NCBI GenBank assembly: GCA_023614405.1
Contig: CM042690.1
Location: 523,420,293-523,484,292 of the forward strand
Direction of reading: 5' to 3'
Origin: Avena insularis
Taxonomy: Eukaryota > Streptophyta > Magnoliopsida > Poales > Poaceae
DNA: 64,000 bases
The notes under the pieces were generated by a model. That model was not told the origin of the DNA. It saw only the letters and a list, made by a program, of their open reading frames with translations, and searched no databases. Within the stretch, counting starts at the first letter, position 1; the number at the start of each line of letters is the position of its first letter. A program made the translations under genes and the position numbers. Below are positions 11,124 to 23,506 of this stretch, piece by piece.

Positions 11124-11958
11124 ATTGTAATACGTCGGACCTTATGCTCTAGACTCAATCCTAATTGAACCAAAAGTGGACAGGACGTACTACCATGGGG
11201 TTGCGCAGCCACACATACTAGGCCCACCTCGTGGACCAGGGCACGGTACCGGCCAACCATCTCAACCACTTTTTAGAACATCGGGACTAGAGCGAGCGGC
11301 GTAATCGATAGGTAAAGCAATCAAAACATACACAAATGAATATGTCAGTGAAATACAATAGACATCAAAGCCACGCCATCTAAACCAATAGAAATAGAAA
11401 TATTCAACGCCATACGACATGATCCAAATATCCTAGATACATATAATAGTTTAGGATATATCCTCATACATCACGTAACAGAGTATCAAGCGGAAGCGGA
11501 AAACATGGTCCGAGTACGGATAAGAAGCAAATTGGCATAAGATGCCCTGAAAATAAACACATCCCACCCACAGATCTCATGGATCTCTACACCAGACAGT
11601 CATTGCCACCAACATCCATCTCCTCAACCCAGTAACCTTCCTGAGAGTATACCTGTCCATCTGAACCAAATATTTATCGTGTGCGGCCCTAGGGATACTC
11701 AGCAAGTCTTAATGCATCTAAGGAAACAACCTGTGGGTGGTACAATTGCAGTGAAAGATAATATCTACAAAATTCTATAGAGACCCGGTACGCATTCGCC
11801 CAACCAGATATGGACGGACGCTCGTTAATTGATAAAAACCGTTATATAAGTAACATAAATAAACATTGCTCACCCTCCTTCTCGCTTACCGATGAGGTGG
11901 AAGAACATCCCATCTGTTGGCAATTTTATTAACCATTCCATGAGTATTGCATTATTTA

Positions 11959-11986
11959 CACTAGTACAAACTCGTTACTTAGAGAC
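11959..11986 (+). repeat. CACTA left terminal inverted repeat
   Basis: It begins CACTAGTACAAACTCG and pairs with 17,962-17,989, with one mismatch in the first 28 bases by eye. Confidence 0.85.
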
Positions 11987-12575
11987 TGTGTCTACAGCCG
12001 GTTTGCTCCAATAATACAAACCACCGGTTGTGTTCATCAACATCAAGCGGTCGTAATTTTTTGACCGCCTCTAACTTTGATATCAGACGGTTTTTAATAT
12101 AAACCGTCTCTAGTATGATTTCCCCTCGGCCCGTCGTTAAAACAAACTGCCTCTAGACTGAAGCTGACAACATAAATTACTGGCCGTCTCTCTAAATCAG
12201 TCAACCGCAGCCAGTCAGAAATGTTAAACGCCTCTAGGTGTCTACTAAGGTGGGCCATTATGCCACCCATCTCAAAAACTAGCGTCGTGCACCTTCCTGA
12301 GGTAGCATGCGCGTGTTTTTTAGGGAAAGCCTGTATTTGTTGTTAATGAAGTTAGAAAGTGGAGATCATGGTAGCCCCCCACCCACACGAGCCCACACCC
12401 ACATGTCTACTCGAGGACTACCAAGGCTCCCGTGTATATAAACCCGCTCGACCTTCTTCTTCTTCCATGAGCTCATGTCATTTTCTTTAATCTGTCAAGT
12501 CACAAAACCCCAATCCGCACCTTGCGCGCGCACCGAAGGTCCTTCGCTTGCACCACCACCCTCCCTAGTTGCGCC

Positions 12576-15099
12576 ATGAAGCATACGTGTGGAGACGAGC
12601 CGAAGGTGAAGCCAGTTGGAGGCGCAGCAATAGATGGATCGGTCGTTGCCGAGCAGGCGGAGGCGGCTTCTCTGGGCAAGCACGTGGCTCATCATCACGC
12701 CGTCGAGGCTTCGAGCTCATCCGTCCAGCCAGTCCTCGTCGCCGTCGAGCAGCAGGTGGCCAACAACATCGTGGTGCCAGCGACAGATCTGGATGAGGGG
12801 CATGCGGCAGGCGGATGCAACCCGGTGCTCTACATCAACGACCCATACTCCACTAAGAAATCATCGACGCAATCGCGGAGAATGATGAGTTCGAGGTGGA
12901 GGTCTCTGATGAGGAGTCTGAGGTACTACTTTGCTAGCTTCTCTAGTTGCATCCGCAGATTTCACTATTCATACATAGGATTTGCTCAATCGTCTATATA
13001 TTCTTTTGCTCTTGAAGTAGGGTATTAGTATATGTATGGTTTAAGCGGTCGATTGATGCATTTGTCATCTAGTCATAAAACCCCAATCTGTCTAGTCACA
13101 AAACCCCAATCTACTCATCTGCCATCTACTAAATTTACATTTTCTTAACTCATTGTTGCTCATACAGTTCTTCTTGTGCTATAAATTAAATCGGTTTGTA
13201 ACATTTGACTACGGGGTTATAGGGTTTGCTAGTTGAGTGTTGCGATTTTGATACACAATATTTATATTCCTTACTGAAGCCAATGATTCAAATTTTCCCC
13301 AAAAGAGTGCAAGGGGAGACACATATATATGATGGTGTCAGATTTTTTTAGGGATGGTTAGTGAACCTGAGGCAATGTACAACAATATAAGTTGTGCAAT
13401 TGGTACTTTGGTTCGCTAACTCCATCTCTAAACAATTACATATGAGGCCCTAGATTTATTCTACACATATGAACTATGATCTTTGAAATGTTTCTCACTA
13501 AGGCCGAGATGATTGAAATTTGCCCTAAAAGAGTGCAAGGGAGACACATATATGAAAACCCGAGGCAGCAATGTACACAAACAATATAGGTTGTGCGGTT
13601 GGTAATTTGGTTTCCCCAAACTCCATTTGTGAAAAAAATTATGAGGCCTTTGATTATTCTCATATGGAACTAGATCTTTGAATTGTTTCTGATATTTTGA
13701 ATGATTCGTATGATACATATGGTATATGCATTATTTTGATCATAGCTTGTTTCTATGTACATGTACGTGAAGACTGTTTTGGTACCTGAATATGTATATC
13801 CCTGAATATCAACTTCGTATGATTACTCATATGTTTTTATTATGGAAAATGATTCAAATTTGGCCCAAAAGAGAGGCAGACATATTGGTGTCAGATTTTT
13901 TTAGGGATGACTTACAAACCTGAGGCAATGTATAAGAACAATAGGTTGTATAATTGTTACTTGGTTCACTAACGCCATCCCTGAAGAAACTTATGAGGCC
14001 CCTAGATTTATTCTACATTCATAGAACTATGATCTTTGAATTGTTATTTCATGCATGCATTCATAATATATAAGAATTACATTTCTTTTTCTCACTAAGA
14101 CCGATGATTGAAATTTGCCCCAAAAGAGTGTAAGGGGAGACACAAATCATGTTGTCAATTTAAAGGGATAGGTTAGTGAATCTGAGTCTGCAATGTACAC
14201 AAACAATATAGGTTGTGTTGTTGGTACTTTAGTTCGCCAACTCCATCTCTGAAAAAATTAAGAGGCCCTTGATTATTCTCATATGGAACTAGATCTTTGA
14301 ATGATTCGTATGATGTATATGTATTTGCATGGTTTTGATCATAAGTTGTTTCTATGTACATGTACCTGAAGACTGTTTTTGTACCGGAATATGTATATCC
14401 TTGAATATTGTTTCGTAGGATTACATTTCAATTTCTTATTGTGGCCAATGGTTCAAATTTTCCCCAAAAGAGAGGCAGACACATTGGTGTCAAATTTTTT
14501 CAGGGATGAGTTAGCGAACCCGAGGCAATATATAAGAACAATACGTTGTGCAATTGTTACTTGGTTCGCTTACACCATCCCTGAAGAAACTTATGAGGCC
14601 GCAATCTTTGTTCTACATATACTGTGATTCAATTATTTGTCATTTTGTTGAGATGACATTATATATGAATTATGATCACACTATTTATGAGATGCATTCT
14701 CTTTGATATCAATTTAACATTGTCTTACATATATGTTATCGGTTTTTGAGTTGTAATACAATTCAATCATGTGTATGAGTTTTAAGTTATGTTCTTAAAA
14801 ATCATATGTAGGAGGATGATGATGAAGTGGACGATAGCAAGTACTCCAGGGACAACAAGAGCCGTTACGTGCTGAGGCGGCTACCGTATGAGCAAATCCC
14901 TTTCTACCATAGGGGGAGACTGTTTTGCCCATTCTGTAGCAGAGTCATCGACACGGACCTCGATAGGATGATCCAGCACGCGGTGGAGGTCCGCAAAGGC
15001 TGAGGTAGAAGGTATCAGCTGAAGACCTTGGCGTGGCACGTAGCCTTCGGCAAATTCCTCTAGGAATATGTCAGGACTGGCCGGTATCCCCTCGAGTAG
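12576..15099 (+). pseudogene. Captured two-exon gene fragment with a Cys2-His-type zinc finger (XS-like)
   Basis: Exon 1 (12,576-12,922) starts MKHTCGDEPKVKPVGG and ends in an acidic stretch before a GT donor (gtactac). Exon 2 starts at 14,812 after an AG acceptor and also opens acidic (EDDDEVDDSKYS), so the join is in phase. Exon 2 contains FCPFCSRVIDTDLDRMIQHA, a CPxC...H finger reminiscent of the zinc fingers of plant XS-domain/SGS3-type proteins, followed by conserved-looking WHVAFGKFL. A 1-nt frame change near 12,855 and stops at 15,001 and 15,061 break it. It lies inside the CACTA element and is probably transduplicated host sequence. The XS-like label is tentative. Confidence 0.6.
13265..14640. 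repeat. Imperfect repeats inside the intron of the captured zinc-finger gene
   Basis: About five diverged copies of a 190-300 bp unit recur at roughly 13,280, 13,500, 13,845, 14,100 and 14,445. Each contains a ccccaaaagag run, a gaggcaatgta run, a variant of ggttcgctaactccatc, and atgaggcc followed by a T-rich stretch. No coding signal. Confidence 0.75.
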
Positions 15100-15245
15100 G
15101 TTGTTCCGGCCTCCTGATGCTGCCTCTATTAGGTGTCTCTGTGTCCCAGCCTCTTGTTGTTTCCCTTGATTTTATTTTGTTTTAGTTAATTATTACCTGT
15201 GGGTTGTGTAAGACAATATATCCGTGGTGTCTCTGGTGAACCTTC

Positions 15246-15271
15246 TATATACATATATATATATATATATT
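15246..15271. repeat. AT dinucleotide microsatellite
   Basis: An (at)n tract within the CACTA element. Confidence 0.9.
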
Positions 15272-15504
15272 AATCTACTCCATTATATGGAGTTCTTAAA
15301 ATTTCTAGTGTTGAATTATATTACTGATCATGCTCATGGACACTACCACATATTTAATTTAGTCAAATTGGTGCAATACATCAATAAGATTTTAAATTTG
15401 TGGAAAATTCGTATTGAAGTAACTAAATCATCTCACATTGGCATTAAACATTTGAATTAGTCAAATTCAAAACAATTGCTCTGTGGCATGGTACGAACGT
15501 GATT

Positions 15505-15905
15505 TACTCTTAGGACTCAAAGTTTCACTATAAATACCTCCCTTGGCCTTTAAATTATGAATTATTCTCAAAATTTAGGATTAAAAAAATCTAGAGTTCT
15601 AAATATTTTCGGCTGTCCGAATATTCACCCGACAAGATTTCCTTCAAAGAATACATGAAAAAATATTATATTGGTGAAAAATTTAGTCAAATTCAAAATA
15701 TTCGCACCTTATTTCTCTGCAGCAAAGCGCATGAACACTAGTCGTCATACCTTTCAGGGTAAAGATCCAAGATTTGTATTACGCCAAAAAAAATCTTCAA
15801 TTTATGAACCTAATTTAGTCTTAGGGGACTCAAATTCACTCTAGCAACCATGTATACACACCTTCTTTGCTTTAAATTATGAATAATTCTCAAATTTTAG
15901 GAAAA
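15505..15905. repeat. Diverged direct duplication in the CACTA element
   Basis: The block around 15,505-15,585 (ggactcaaagtttcac ... taaattatgaattattctc) recurs at 15,825-15,902, about 315 bp away. Surrounding sequence is AT-rich with no gene. Confidence 0.6.
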
Positions 15906-16457
15906 TCAAACACCGGAGTTCCGAATATATCCGGAGTTCCTAATATTAGCTTTTTGAAATTTCTAGTGGTCAAGTACTTGGCGGAAAAATTTGATATATT
16001 CGGAGAACCGACGTTCTTAGAGACTTTTTACACTTGCAGCCGTCTGAGGCTAGTACTTGGCGCCAAATATCTGAAAATATTTGGACAAATATTTCACATA
16101 TGTGGCACTTTTGTTCTTCCCCGCCCGCCCAGACCACTGTCCACCGCTGCCGCCTCCGGTCCCTTGCCTCTCCACCACCGCTGCCTCTGGTCCCCTGCGG
16201 TGCAGACGCTCCCCTTCGCCTCTAAGGACCCCTTCGTCGTATAGGCAGGTATGCATGAAAACCAAACCCCCAAAACCTTAAATCAGCAGCTTCGATTTAG
16301 GATTTTTGCCATGGGATTTGCTATTTTGCTTCTTGAATTTAAGGTTCAGGGTCACCAAGCTACGAAGACCCGATGGTGCCTCCGGACAGCCTCCCCCAGA
16401 CGGCCTGCATTTGTCCCAACTCTTTTCCCCTATATAAATCTCAAAATCTGTAGTTGT

Positions 16458-16545
16458 CACTTCCAGCAATAGAGATTTAATTATCACTTCCAGCAATAGA
16501 GATTTAATTGTCACTTCCAGCAATAGAGATTTAATTGTCACTTTA
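16458..16545. repeat. 27-bp tandem repeat, three copies
   Basis: The unit cacttccagcaatagagatt + taattat/g repeats at 16,458, 16,485 and 16,512. Confidence 0.9.
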
Positions 16546-16603
16546 TTAGTCTTCTTGCATCTTCATTGTATTAAGATGCTCTCTATCTATATCTATTTAA
16601 CAG

Positions 16604-17385
16604 ATGGGAACCTGCAATTACGATGCAGTCATGTTGTCTAGAGATGACAGTTTTCGCATTAACTTTGGTGATTTTGAATTCTAGTCAACAGATGAAGAGT
16701 CCACTGAGAGTATTGAGTTTAGAGATATCAAAACAACATCAAAACTGCAGTCATCTATTTGTATGCATTTAGACGGTAGACATTAATATTCCACCGCATT
16801 GGAATTTTTATGTGTTGTTGCATCAGGGCCTCAACACAAGGGGGCACTGATTTTAATAAGTAGAGCCTTTTTGGAAACGGCATGTATCTGAAAGAAGTTC
16901 ATGTAGACTTCCTCTTAGACTGGTGTGAACCCAAATTTCCACCAAAAATCAAGTACTACATCTGCATGTTGCGCTATTCATCTGTCTTGAAAAAGAAGTG
17001 CAAGCTGGTAAGATGATATATTCTTGATCATATTATCAACAAGATGCCATATGATATTTAAATACTTCTAGTAATCACACCATGCTAATTCTTCAATTCT
17101 CTATGCTTGCCCAGATATTTGGAGCTGAGTTCACAAGAAAATACCTAAAGAATCGCCTTGATGAACCTACTGATGTCCATGTTTGGCAAATGAAAAGCAA
17201 AAAACCAAAGATGGTTAGGATGAAGATGGGAGCTGGGTCAAATACAATCTTGACGACTGGATGGGAGAAGGTTGTGAGAAGCTTCAACCTAAATTAGGAT
17301 ACCATTGTCCTTTTTTGCTTTGATGAAAAAGATAATGGAGAGGTACATATTCTGGTTCAGCAACTTTCACCGAGCGGCCGATTCT
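16604..17385 (+). pseudogene. Captured B3 DNA-binding-domain gene fragment
   Basis: The last exon starts at 17,115 after a cttgcccag acceptor and encodes GAEFTRKYLKNRL, then VRMKMGAGS, then TTGWEKVVRSFNLN, a stop at 17,296, and, past it, DTIVLFCFDEKDNGEV. This is the order of a plant B3 domain (F..KYL, MK, W.KVV...L..D..VF.F). Upstream exons at about 16,604-16,735 (MGTCNYDAVMLSRDD, broken by a TAG) and 16,870-17,005 (KEVHVDFLLDWCEPKFPP) look like parts of the same gene. B3 proteins are plant-specific transcription factors; this copy is inside the CACTA element, truncated and interrupted, so probably dead cargo. Confidence 0.65.
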
Positions 17386-17961
17386 AAATGCAATCCTAGT
17401 TTGTTAGAGTACTCATTATGCTAGATGATTGATTTATGGACTGCAGTTTGTATGTACTATCATAACGTGTAATTGCTAAATTTGTATGGATTTCCCAAAC
17501 TATATGGCTCTTGTTACCGTGATCGAGCTGCTATAATAAGTTCTTTATATAATGTGTCTACTTGTCTGCTGAATCATGATTATGTGTCATGTCAGCTATG
17601 ATCGAGTTTAAATTAGCATGCTATTAATTAAAAATGGTTTACACACACTGGAGACGGTCACTCTAAAAGCCGCTTCGAGGCACACTAGTTGTGAAGATGG
17701 TCTTTGTTAAAATATGACTCAGGTCGTCTCACTATTGGAGACGGTCCCTAGTATAGGCTGTCTGAGGATGACGAGTTCTTGCAAGTGGTTCTAAATATGG
17801 ACCGTCTCCATATCATACATCTTAGAGATGTTTTCCATTTTGCACCATCTGAGATCTCGTATCTTAGAGCCATAAAGAAAAAACAGCTCAGGAGGTGTGC
17901 TCTTAGAAGCTATGCGCTTGAGCCAGAACGAGAAACCGACTGAGGCCCATGGGAGATTAAC

Positions 17962-17989
17962 GTCTCTAAGTAACGCGTTTGTACTAGTG
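17962..17989 (-). repeat. CACTA right terminal inverted repeat
   Basis: The plus strand ends ...cgcgtttgtactagtg, the reverse complement of the left end. Confidence 0.85.
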
Positions 17990-20900
17990 CTACTAGTCAT
18001 ATCTTAGTCAATTTAAAGGCGGTACTTTAGTTTTTCATGTCTTGATCGAGAAACTCTGCTCCAAGTCGTCCATAACCGCGAACACGGCTTTTAGAAAGAT
18101 TTACACTGCAGGGGTGCACAAGTAGCAACACACACATGATCAACCTCGGGAAGAACAAAATAAAACACAATAAGGCCTCACGACAATACATTTACAGGAT
18201 TCATAAATTATTTCAAGGGCCACCCCACTAAGCTACCCGCAACGAAGTTGGCCGGCTCCAAGACGGACCCAGGATTTGTGTCAATGGTTGTAAACGACTG
18301 GGAAGCCGAAAGTGTGACTGGGCTTGTCGATCCTGCAAAAACACACTGCATTCCAAAATAGTACAGGTGCTCCACACGCAATCGTAAATTAAGTAGCAAA
18401 GCATGTCATACGTACAGGATATTAATAAATCCCTAAACTACTTTGTATCCCCAAGAAATAAAGTGTGAATCAAGCTCAGGCGAAGGGGATCCATAGATTC
18501 TCCCGTATGTGGATAGTGTGAATAGTCAAGGAACATGAATCAAGTACTCGGGGTCCTACGGGACACAAGTGAGCTTAAATAACCAAATAACAGATAATGC
18601 TCACCGATGCCTCTTTCATTAGTTCTCCCATTACTACTCAGATTAAGTTGTTTAGGTATCTCGTTATCCAAAGACTTGCACAAACCCTACACATATAATT
18701 CAATGACTCGTATGGCTCAAACAACTCCTGTAGTAATGGCTCATGGGATGGAGGTACAAGCTTCGATGGGGTTTAAAAGTAAAGGCTATGAAATAGTTGG
18801 GATTTAATTTAATGCAATCGTGACTCAATGATGCATGAGTAAGATATAAGCATAGGTACTATATGTATGGAAGCATGGGGAATTGCTTGCCTGGCAGTTC
18901 AGTTACGGAATAAGAAGGATCCGGGTAATACTCCTGAGGCTTCTAGTATTCTCCTTGCTTAGTGTCTATCCGGATAAAAACCAAACACACAAGGGAAAAA
19001 TAAATACATTGCACAATCATATAAATCATATGCATCAAGCAAACAAGGTATGCCATGATGTAATGATGCAAAATTACATGGTATAGCATAGCATGGCAGA
19101 GGTGTGGAAACAATAATAAAGCACTTTATTTATTTAGGCATGTTTTACGCTCATAAACAGTTCTAATTATATAATATTTATATGATACATACTTCAATTT
19201 ATATCATGGAACGCATAATCAGAACAGGTTCATCGCGCAGATCGATTTAGACATATTATTTGTCGAATTTGGATTTACGGAAATAAAGTTATGAATTTAT
19301 TAGAAAAAGGCATTTATTGGCATTTAAATAATTTCGAAATTTTAAATTGCTCAAAAATTATATTGGATGACATATTTGAATTCCTCATATTTTTCTGATC
19401 AGAAAACATATATCATCTGTTTTATTTGAAAATATGAATTTTAAACAATATTTAAATCAAGTTATATTAATAGGATCAAATGTCAAAGGTTTGACTAGTT
19501 GGAGTTGACTCTGGTCAAATTTGAATTTGTATTTGAATTCATATTTAAATTTGAAACACTTTTCATTTTATTTTTTTGTCAAATTCGAATTGTATAAAAA
19601 GATATGAATTAATTAAGATATATATCATATTCTGGTTTTTTATTTTGATTTAAATTAACACATAAACTTTTGTTACCGTGGTACGTTCTACCCACCGAGA
19701 CCGACATGCGGGACCGAAGGTTTGCGGGGCCACTTCGCGCGCGGGTCAGAGCAGGGGTGACACGTGGGACGCGGAAGGACCCGTGTGTGCTCGACATAAA
19801 CTGCTAGAGTTTTTTCTGCAAAAAGGTGGTCGCGCGTTCTGACCAAACTGAATATTGCATCGCAAAAATAGTTAGCTGAATCGATTTGGCGAGGAAGTTT
19901 CCGAGCAAACTGCTATGATATTTTGTATGCTTAAAAACAAAATTTGTAGATCTCGCTTAGATCTAGAACTCTCGTGTTCAAAGATTTTCCAGAGAGGGGC
20001 TGAATCTACTGCTACGAAGCTGGGAACAGAGGGCCAGGTGGAGGAAACGGTTATTATTGACCGTGGAGTCACGGCGCGGTGCGACGCGCGCGGCGAGACG
20101 AGGACAAGGGCGACTGGCAGGACGGGTGCGCAGCACGGCGTGTGTCTCGACGAGCAGCAATGCGAGCTCAAGAGGTAAGGGACGAGGCGGTGCTCACCGG
20201 GCGGAGGTCGGCAAAGGCGTGACGGCGGCGGTGCTGGCGGTCCACAAGGCGGCTGGCAGGTGTTCGACAACTACTGCGCACTACCGGGGACCGGTGGTGA
20301 ACGACGGTGTTCTAGAGACGACATGGTCGTCGATGGTGTTCGGCAGGGCGCAACTTCACCTCCTCGCTCACTGTGCCATAAAGCTACGGTGGCGTCGGCT
20401 TAGACTCCCGGACGAGGTCGGCTGGCTATGGCGGTACCGGACGGCGGCAACTAGGGTTTTTGGTAGAGGGGCGGAAGGAGAGGGGTGATGCAATCTGGAG
20501 AGTGGTTGAGACCCCTGCCACTTTATGCACATGGAGGAAGAAAGAAGCACGACTCTACGTGGGCGATCTACTCGCTGGCGATCACATGTGGTCAGGAGGG
20601 AGGAAGAAAAGCAGGGCATGGCAGCCTCGATGCTAGGTGGAATCGGACCAGGAAGGAGGGGCCGTGGGGTGTTGGTTTGCTTCGGGCTAGGTGGACACAG
20701 AGAGGTGTAGTGGTAAGGGTCAGAGAAGGGGTGCGCGGGAGGCGTGCTCTCTCGACGCGAGATTGCACCAGCAAGGTGGCGCCAGGTTTGGCTGCACCAA
20801 GTGGACTAGGGAGGGTGAGACCTAGGTGGTGTGGTTTGATCTGGTTCCAGCCAACAAGAGAAAGAAGGGTGGTTCGGTGGGGTGTCGAAGGTGAGATGGT

Positions 20901-21684
20901 TTGGTTTCAATCAAACCATCAAGAGAGGGGGCTTGGTGGAGGAGGTTTAAAAGAGAGAGAATAGTAGCTATGTTTTAGACATGCACATACACTCAGTGCA
21001 TGTAGAATGGTTATTCCTCAAAGAGTTTAGGATTGGAAGGAAGAAGAGGGCTCATATGTATGCTTGTATGGATATACTTACACACAAGAAGGGAAAATAG
21101 AAGATGACATGTAGGTAAGAGTAGAAGTGGAGCAAGATATGGGTTACTAGTGACAAGGTTGATGGTTTGCCACAAGATTAAAAGGGAAAGAACATAAGCA
21201 TAAAAGATATTGAAACCATTAAAGAGGAAGTAGATCATGGTGATATGGAACACATTGCATGGGCCATGCAAGGCATTTATTGCCACCCATGAAGATGCAT
21301 ATATATGATGAATGAGAGGGGAAACCACATGCTTGATTTAAGATTCAAATACCCACATGTTGATAAAAGTAGGATTAGATCAAGGGTTGGTGTTACCATG
21401 TTAGAAGAAAGGTTAAGAATGAGAGAGATGCCCTCAACTCAAATTGGACATTGTATACAAGTATCAAGAACCAACTACAATATATCAAGAGGAAAATACA
21501 ATTAATAAGAATAGAAATGCATATGGGATAAGAACCAAAAGAGGGATTGTTATATGATGCTCAAATGTAAGGTGGCATGGTGACATGAGCATGATATAAT
21601 GATGATGCAACAATACATATATGAAGTATCATTTTATTATTAAACCAAGTAGCATTACAGATGTTAGACAGATGGGATGCTACA

Positions 21685-22261
21685 GAGGACTCGGAGGTTG
21701 TCGAGGTATCGGACGTGTGTGCGATCATGGATACACCGCTACTTTGCGGTGCTGGACTTGCTGGTGCTGGACCTGCTGGACTTGCTAGACTTCATCACGA
21801 TCTTGAGATCGGCAAGTAAACGATTACATCATCCGCGAAATCAGATTTCGTTAACAAAGCTTTTCGGTCTTTAAAGGTAAGATCTTTATAGATGTATATC
21901 CATCCATTGATTGTATCTAGGTAGATAGATCCTTGTGTTTAGTTGTTCACATCGTAGGAAATTTTTTGTTTTCTATGCTGCGAACCCAACAACGACACCA
22001 TCTTCATCGACTAGATCTAGGGTTTAGTTTAAATTTGTTTAAGTTTATTTCAAGTTTAGTTTAAATTTGGTTGAATGTATAAAACTATGCTATCAATCTA
22101 TATGTTTTTAATTTTTTTTCCGATGGGGTGGACATGATTTTGGGGCGGCCCATTGCGTGCTAGGGGAGGACAAAGAGCGGACAACGGTCCTTTTTTCTCT
22201 CCAAAGTAGTGTCCGCATGGAAAAAATGTGACCGAATTTGGGAAGGCCCCTTGGAGATGCT
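21685..22261. other. Mixed repeat debris, possible copia LTR end
   Basis: The stretch 21,860-21,991 (ending ...gtaggaaattttttgttttc...cccaaca) resembles the 3' end of WIS/BARE-type copia LTRs, but no partner LTR or primer binding site is present. The rest (22,000-22,260) has no gene; the ggagatgctt-type ending near 22,255 looks like a DNA-transposon end. Confidence 0.35.
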
Positions 22262-22580
22262 TAGGCTGGTCCTAGTGATAGTATCATAAGGTGTATCATG
22301 CATGCCACCTTGGCAAAATAAGAATGTGACACAATAATTAATGAAGAGAGATGTGATAGTGGTGTCATAATATGATACAGTATTATAGCACATGTAACAA
22401 GAAAATTTAATATCAAATACATCTTGTACATCAAATTGTATTGAGATTCTACAAATAATTAAATACCATGAGACTATGATATAACAAGATGATACTAAGT
22501 ACTATAAGAATAGTATTATATGATATAATCATATGCATGATACAGTAATATATAGTGTATGATCTAGGCAGAGGACTGAC
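22262..22580. mobile_element. MITE fragment, probably Tourist/Harbinger-like
   Basis: It begins ggctggtcctagtgatagtatcata, with many atgatac/gtatcat motifs throughout, as in a common grass MITE. The right terminal repeat is not well preserved, so the end is approximate. Confidence 0.45.
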
Positions 22581-22980
22581 ATGCCGGATACAATAGTGTA
22601 GCGTGCTCAGTGGCCGAGCTAGTAGGAAATAGGGACAGTTAGATCGGATGTCACGGATGATGCATTGTACAGTATATCAATAATAGGCGTCATAAGTTGT
22701 GCTACTGTTAGCTACTTTTCCGCATTTACGAAAAATGGTACTATAGCTACTAGGAGAGGTACGTTTGACAATTGTGACATGGACGTCAACGGGCCGGAGT
22801 CTAATATGAAAGTAGCTACTGTAGTAAATTAATCGCGACTTCATGTGCACTGATCAAGTTATCTTTAGGTAGGAGCAGCTACCTAGTTTCAGCGTTGATT
22901 AGCTTGGACAGAAATGTTAGTTGGGCGAGCATCTCACGGCGATAGAACTGTTAATTATGACAGTAGACATTTGTTTTTTA

Positions 22981-23100
22981 CTCTCTCCGATCCAAATAGA
23001 TAAATTCGAATCTAAATAAATCTGAAAACATTAATTTAGACTACAGTAGATATATACGAATCTAGATAAATCTAAGAACATTAATTTGGATACGAGAGAG
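22981..23100. mobile_element. Stowaway MITE, 120 bp
   Basis: Terminal inverted repeats CTCTCTCCGATCC and (reversed) CTCTCTCGTATCC are flanked by TA on both sides. It has two internal copies of a gaatctaaataaatct-type segment. Confidence 0.85.
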
Positions 23101-23506
23101 TAACTGAATTGATGGAAATATATTTGGATTTGAACATTTCTGAAGTATCGAGCCAAGTTTTGGTGAAAATATATGCTAGAAATTTGTATATATGTATCCC
23201 TATATGGACAAATTCATTTGCATTTGAGAACCTAAAAAATTTCATGTGGTAATTAGTGGTTTATTGGAAGGATGGCACGGACGATCAATAAACAGAGAAT
23301 AGGTGGTTTATTGAAAATATTTTCTTCAAATCATCCGTTAATTACGTAAGCACTAATTTTGTAGTCCCAAATATTGTTATTTTGTTCTGATTTTTCTCTC
23401 ACGTTGGATGACTTCATAGATGGGAAAGAAACTAAAAACAAATTCATGAATCGCGGTGAGAGTTTCCTTCCCATCACGCATCGCAGGGTGGGTGAAGGGA
23501 GAGAGG

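Larger units (their letters stand above)
11959..17989. mobile_element. CACTA (En/Spm) DNA transposon, non-autonomous, carrying gene fragments
   Basis: Both ends start CACTAGTACAAAC and match over about 28 bp as inverted repeats (11,959 onward and, reversed, 17,989 back to about 17,955). Flanking 3-bp duplications are tta and cta, so one has changed. Subterminal regions hold many copies of a gagacggt / accgtctc motif on both sides, as expected for transposase-binding subterminal repeats. No transposase-like gene is visible in the 6.0 kb; instead there are two host-like gene fragments in plus orientation. It is inserted in the long LTR. Confidence 0.85.
11126..21684 (-). mobile_element. Very long 5' LTR (about 4.5 kb net) of a minus-strand retroelement, split by a CACTA insertion
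   Basis: The plus-strand boundaries are TGTAATACG at 11,126 and GGGATGCTACA at 21,684, giving TG...CA on the minus strand next to a primer binding site. Removing the nested CACTA element leaves about 4,525 bp. LTRs of this size are typical of large non-autonomous grass elements (LARDs such as barley Sukkula); the family identity is only a suggestion. The candidate flanking target copy is gagga at 21,685-21,689; its partner is outside the window. The GC-rich block 19,700-20,960 has several short ORFs but none looks like a gene. Confidence 0.6.

Noticed and set aside
20057..20488. A 143-codon ORF and its neighbours in the GC-rich block 19,870-20,960
   Set aside because: The block lies inside the long LTR, has open frames on both strands because of base composition, and shows no recognisable domain.
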